Shown piece after piece: positions 22,636 to 26,545 of a DNA stretch of 26,545 nt. The stretch covers positions 1 through 26,545 of the forward strand of contig CALJUR010000042.1 of the NCBI GenBank assembly GCA_937975765.1, written 5' to 3'. Each line of letters begins with the position of its first letter. Position 1 is the first letter of the stretch. The notes below the pieces were generated by a model. It was not told the DNA's origin. It searched no databases and saw nothing but the letters and a program-made list of their open reading frames with translations. A program made the translations under genes and the position numbers. Source of the DNA: an uncultured Myxococcales bacterium. Lineage in GTDB: Bacteria > Myxococcota_A > UBA9042 > DTJE01.

Positions 22636-25600
22636 ATGAAGACGACGAGAGGGAAGCCCGGAAGCTGGCGGAAGGCGCTGGCCGGCACGATGGCGGTCGC
22701 GTTCGCCCTGGCGATCTGCGGCTGCGACAGCGACGAGAAGGACCTGGGCAAGGACAACCCGGCCGGCCCGATGCAGGTCACCGATGCCGGGTGGTTCCAA
22801 CAGGTCGCCAAGGACGCGTCCTCGTTCTGCGCATCCGGCACGGCCACGGTCCGCTTCCCGGACGACGGCACTTACGTGGGCTTCCCGGTCGACCTGGCCG
22901 CGGGCTGGACGATCGAACTGGCGACGAGCGGCCCCGCCACGCTGGACACGGTGGTCTACCTGTTCGGCCCCGGCGCGACCCCTGGCACCTACGCCGCGAC
23001 CTCCCTGGCCGTGGACGACGACTCGGGCGACGGCCTGCTGTCTCACCTGGCCGCCTTCGAGGCCCCGTCGGACGGGCGGTACCTGGCCGTCGTGACGACC
23101 TTCGAGGGCAAGGGCGTGGGCCAGGCCGGGTTCGAGGTGCGCGTCAACGGCGCGCCCGGCTGCTCGGGCGCCTGCGTGGACTGCAGCCCCGAGGCGGGTG
23201 ATGTCGCGGAGACCGTGGACGCCACGCAGGGATGCCTGGTCCCGGTGCCGGACTGCCTGGACTTCGGCGCGTTCGGCACCGGCGTCGTCTCGGTGCGGCC
23301 GCTGTCCCTTCGCAACGACTGCGACCACCCGGTCACCGTGACGTCGCTGGGCATCGAGGGCGACCTCTTCGAGACCGTGGAGGTCTCGGTGTCCCCGGAG
23401 ATCCATCCCGCGGAACCGGCGGTCGTCCAGCCCGGCGCCCTGCTGACCGTGCAGGTCTCGATCACGATGAACCTGATCGACGCCGGGGTTCCGGTGGACG
23501 CATTCCTGGCGGTCCGGTCCGACGACCCGACGCAGCCCTCCTGGAGTTTCTCCTTCCTCTGCCCGGGCTCGCTGGAGGCCGGCTTCTTCGGGGGCGAGAT
23601 CTGCAGCCCCGACGGCTGGTGCTGGAGCCGCGTCCCCGTGGGATCGCCGCAGTCCGCGGTGCACGGGACGGCCTCGGACGACGTCTGGGTCGTCGGCCAG
23701 CACATCCTGCACTTCGACGGCAGCCGCTGGTCGGTGCTCTGGCACGCTGCGGAGGCGACGTGGAAGCCCTCGGCGACGAGCCAGGGGTACCTTCAGGCCG
23801 TGCACGCCGTCACGAAGACCGACGCCTGGGCAGCGGGCCGCGACGGCACCGTGATGCACTGGAACGGGACCATCTGGACGGCCTCGGACGCCGGCGTGGA
23901 CTGCACGCTGGTGCACCTGTGGGCGTCCGGCCCGGACGACGCCTGGACCGCCTGCGCGGACGCGTCGCTGCTGCACTGGAACGGCACCGCGTGGGCGAAG
24001 GCACCCGGTTTCGACGCGAAGGCGGACGTGACCGCCCTCTTCGGCACCGACGCGAACGACGTCTGGGTCGCCACCGCCGGCGCCAACGCCACGCTGCACC
24101 ACTGGAACGGGACGTCGTGGTCGAACTTTGCGACCGAGGTACCGCGCGTCAACGCGTTCTGGGGCCGGGAGGCCGGGAACCTCTGGGCGGGAGGCGGCGA
24201 CGGTACCTCGTCCAGTGGCTGGGGCCGGATGGCCGCCCTGCTGCACTGGGACGGCACGAAGTGGGTCCGGCGCGCGTCTCCCGGACGCAATCCGATCCTG
24301 TCCGGCTGGCCCGATACCTTCGGGGGTTTCCTGATGGGCGACTCCAGCGGAACAGGCCTGATGAATGCCGGTCCCGACGGCTGGTACGACGGCCGGGAGA
24401 ACGCTACGAACGGGCCGGTCTGGGGAACGGATTCGAACGACCTGTGGGCCGAGGCCGGCAGACTGCACAAGGGAGCGGCGGGATGGACCTTCCCGACGCC
24501 GGGCCTGTTCGGCGGCCAGAGCGGCCTCGCATTCGGCGTGTCCTTCGGGCCCGATGACGCATGGTTCGCACGATCCCAGGGCGTCGGCGCCGACAGCCTG
24601 GTCCACTGGGACGGGCGCGGCCTGGCTCCTTCTGGTCCGGGTGCCGCGGCGCTCCTCGACAGCGACCCCCGGGCGTTGTGGGGCAGCAGTGCCTCCGACG
24701 TGTGGCTGGCGACGGGCACTGCCGTGCGGTTCGGACGGATGTTCCACTGGAACGGATCCTGGTGGGACGACGCCGGATGCGTTCCCCGCGATCCCAGGGC
24801 CCTGTGGGGCTCGGCCTCCGACGATGCCTGGGCGGTCGGAGGGGACGGTCTCGTGCTGCGCTGCGACGGCACCGCCTGGCGCAGCCTGACCCCGGTCGAA
24901 AACGATGACTGCGAGGACTTCCCCGGTCCCCGGAAGACCGATATCGCACCGCCCGCATCGGAGGACGTCGAATTCGTGTCGATTTCGGGGTCCGGCCCGG
25001 ACGACGTCTGGATCGCGGGCAACGACGGCGACTCGGGCGTCCTGCTGAACTGGAACGGCAGCCAGTGGTCAACCCCCGGCATCGCCCTGCCCCCCCTGTC
25101 CGCCGTGAAGTCCTTCGGCCCCGGCGACGCGTGGATCGCGTACACGACCGGATCGAGGACCGCCGCGGTCGAGACCTTCGTGCGGCATTTCGACGGGAAG
25201 GCCTGGGGCGCAGCCGAGTCGCTGGGCCACGTCGAGTTCGCGTCCATGGACGGCACCTGCTCGGAGGACTTGTGGGTGGCCGGCAGCATCACCAGCCAGG
25301 CGCTGGACCTTTCTTCCACGCTGTGGCACCGCACGGCCGACGGCTGGCAGAAGTCCCGTTCGTGGTCGACGGGCCGGCCGACGGCGGTGATCGCGACGGC
25401 GCCGGGAGAGGCGTGGCTGCTGGACCAGGGGGCGCTGCTCCGCCACGGGAAGGCCTGCGCGATCGACGGGGACTGCGCCGTCGGGAACACCTGCGTAGCG
25501 GCCCGTTGCCAGGACGGGCGCTGCCACGAGGAGCCCATTTCCAGCTGCTGCCAGGTGAACGCCCACTGCAACGACAACGACCCGTGCACGGCCGACGTCT

Positions 25601-26500
25601 GCATGTACGGCGAGTGCATGCACTGGACCGACACCACCGTCTGCTGCACCGACGGCGACTTCTGCCAGAAGTGGTTCGAGGACGGGGATTCCTACACCGA
25701 GGAGATCTGCACCTACGTGGCGAACGAGTTCCCCGTCCGGTCCTGCATCCACTGGCGCACCGACCAGCATCCCCAGGAGGTCGGCTGGGTCGAGGACTTC
25801 GAGGAATGGGACGACCCGGAACGGTCCCGGCGCGCCGGCTGGACGATGGGACGGGGCGGCAGCAGCATGTTCAACCGGTGGGGTCGGATGGGGGACGGCA
25901 CGCTGGAGGGCACCGCGCTGGCTTTCACCGGAGGAGACATCGCGGACGATTTCGAGGAAATCGACTACATCGCGGCCAGTCCCCGGATCCGGATGGACGC
26001 GGAGTTGCCGTCGAGCGGCGGGGCGCTGCTGCAGTGGAAGATGCGGTACCGTCACGGCGGGGGACCGGACGTGCAACTGACGGTCGGGGTCGGGTCGGCC
26101 GACCACGGGCAGTGGCTCATTCCCTCCTTCACCGCGTGGACCGGCGAAGTGTCGGAGGACATGCCGTTCGGCCAGTACACGGCAGCCCTTCCTGCCGGCA
26201 TGTTTGATGGCAGCGACGTACGGGTGACCTTCAGTCTGTATAGCGAGGCCGACCAGCCCCTGTGGTGGCTGATCGACGACGTCGCCATCGTCCCCGGCCA
26301 CCCGTTGGAGATGCTGGGCACCCGGGCCTGGACGTGCGGCGGCGCCGGGCCCTGCTCGGCCGAAAACGGGACGCTGGCGATGGAGACCGAGGGCGATCCG
26401 GAACCGCTGGCGATGGGGGTCTGCGACCGCGCCAGCCTGGTGCTGTGCGCCCGCGACCCGGACGCCACACCGGAACTGTGGGCCTCGCGGGGCGCTCCCG
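22636..26500 (+). CDS. Giant surface lipoprotein with DVW/HWNG repeats, Cys-rich and MAM-like regions (3' truncated)
   Basis: ATG 22636 has GAGGAGG 5 nt upstream. A basic-hydrophobic leader ends in ICGC, so Cys30 should be lipidated. Residues 45-175 look like a bacterial pre-peptidase C-terminal-type beta domain (DTVVYLFGPGA). Residues 180-320 hold an ASH/Ig-like fold (CLDFGAFGTGVVSVRPLSL). About 340-935 contain some ten imperfect repeats of 40-60 residues with the pattern (S/P)xDxW.xG...LxHWNGxxW, probably beta-propeller blades. A Cys-rich segment (940-1040, NDNDPCTADVCMYGEC) and a MAM-like domain (1049-1230, WWLIDDVAIV) follow. The frame is open to the adapter at 26501, so the end is missing; the apparent EIGRAHV is adapter. 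This style is common in myxobacterial surface proteins. It lies 51 nt after the FecR-like gene, probably cotranscribed. Function (adhesion, prey or polymer contact) is unknown. Confidence 0.85.
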
Positions 26501-26545
26501 AGATCGGAAGAGCACACGTCTGAACTCCAGTCACCGAATACGATC
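26501..26545. other. Illumina sequencing adapter (artefact)
   Basis: AGATCGGAAGAGC begins the TruSeq read-2 adapter. It continues to the standard ...CCAGTCAC end, the index CGAATACG (26535-26542) and ATC of the flow-cell oligo. It is the inverse of the first 49 bases and carries the same index. Confidence 0.98.

Noticed and set aside
21106..24747. 1213-residue minus-strand open frame
   Set aside because: Antisense to the FecR-TPR and lipoprotein genes, with biased Arg/Gly/Val composition; a GC artefact.

Overview
The window is a 26.5 kb high-GC contig, probably from an uncultured Myxococcota-like (former deltaproteobacterial) organism. The clues are strong G/C bias at third codon positions, an RNase J gene, a DUF3943 outer-membrane protein, an OmpA protein with thrombospondin type 3 repeats, a very large lipoprotein built of 'DVW..G...HWNG..W' repeats with Cys-rich and MAM-like domains, and an ECF sigma factor beside a FecR-TPR protein. 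The lineage is inferred from gene style; no rRNA or other marker is present. Both contig ends are untrimmed Illumina adapter (1-49 and 26501-26545), so real sequence spans about 50-26500 and the first and last genes are cut artificially.

Region 1 (50-5547) looks like the end of an integrated genomic island abutting the 3' end of an intact tRNA-Ala(GGC) gene (5548-5620, minus strand). It carries a 5'-truncated TOPRIM/P-loop primase-helicase, a tyrosine integrase whose first catalytic arginine appears to be alanine, and two minus-strand cargo genes of lower GC: a small protein with a PD-(D/E)XK nuclease-like signature and a zinc-ribbon protein resembling AbiGi-type abortive-infection proteins. 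The 250 bp next to the tRNA hold palindromes, a tandem repeat and a tRNA anticodon-arm look-alike.

Region 2 (6041-12077) is chromosomal: hemB, RNase J and rimI in one tight run, then a secreted TPR-like protein and a DUF3943 outer-membrane protein. Region 3 (12103-13562) is an OmpA-family gene with its own promoter and a +1 frameshift in a run of nine C.

Region 4 (13600-19005) is a four-gene operon with 4-bp ATGA overlaps at two of its three junctions: glpA, glpB, a NarI-like membrane protein with four [4Fe-4S] motifs and a periplasmic CxxCH heme-c motif, and an HdrB-like protein with two complete CCG domains. It reads as an anaerobic glycerol-3-phosphate dehydrogenase whose usual GlpC subunit is replaced by a heterodisulfide-reductase-like, heme-containing membrane module. 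This is the best candidate for an under-described system here.

Region 5 (19168-26500) is a second overlapping operon: a secreted barrel-like protein, an ECF sigma factor, a zinc-finger/FecR/TPR transmembrane protein and the giant surface lipoprotein, which runs off the contig. It reads as a cell-surface signalling and display locus.
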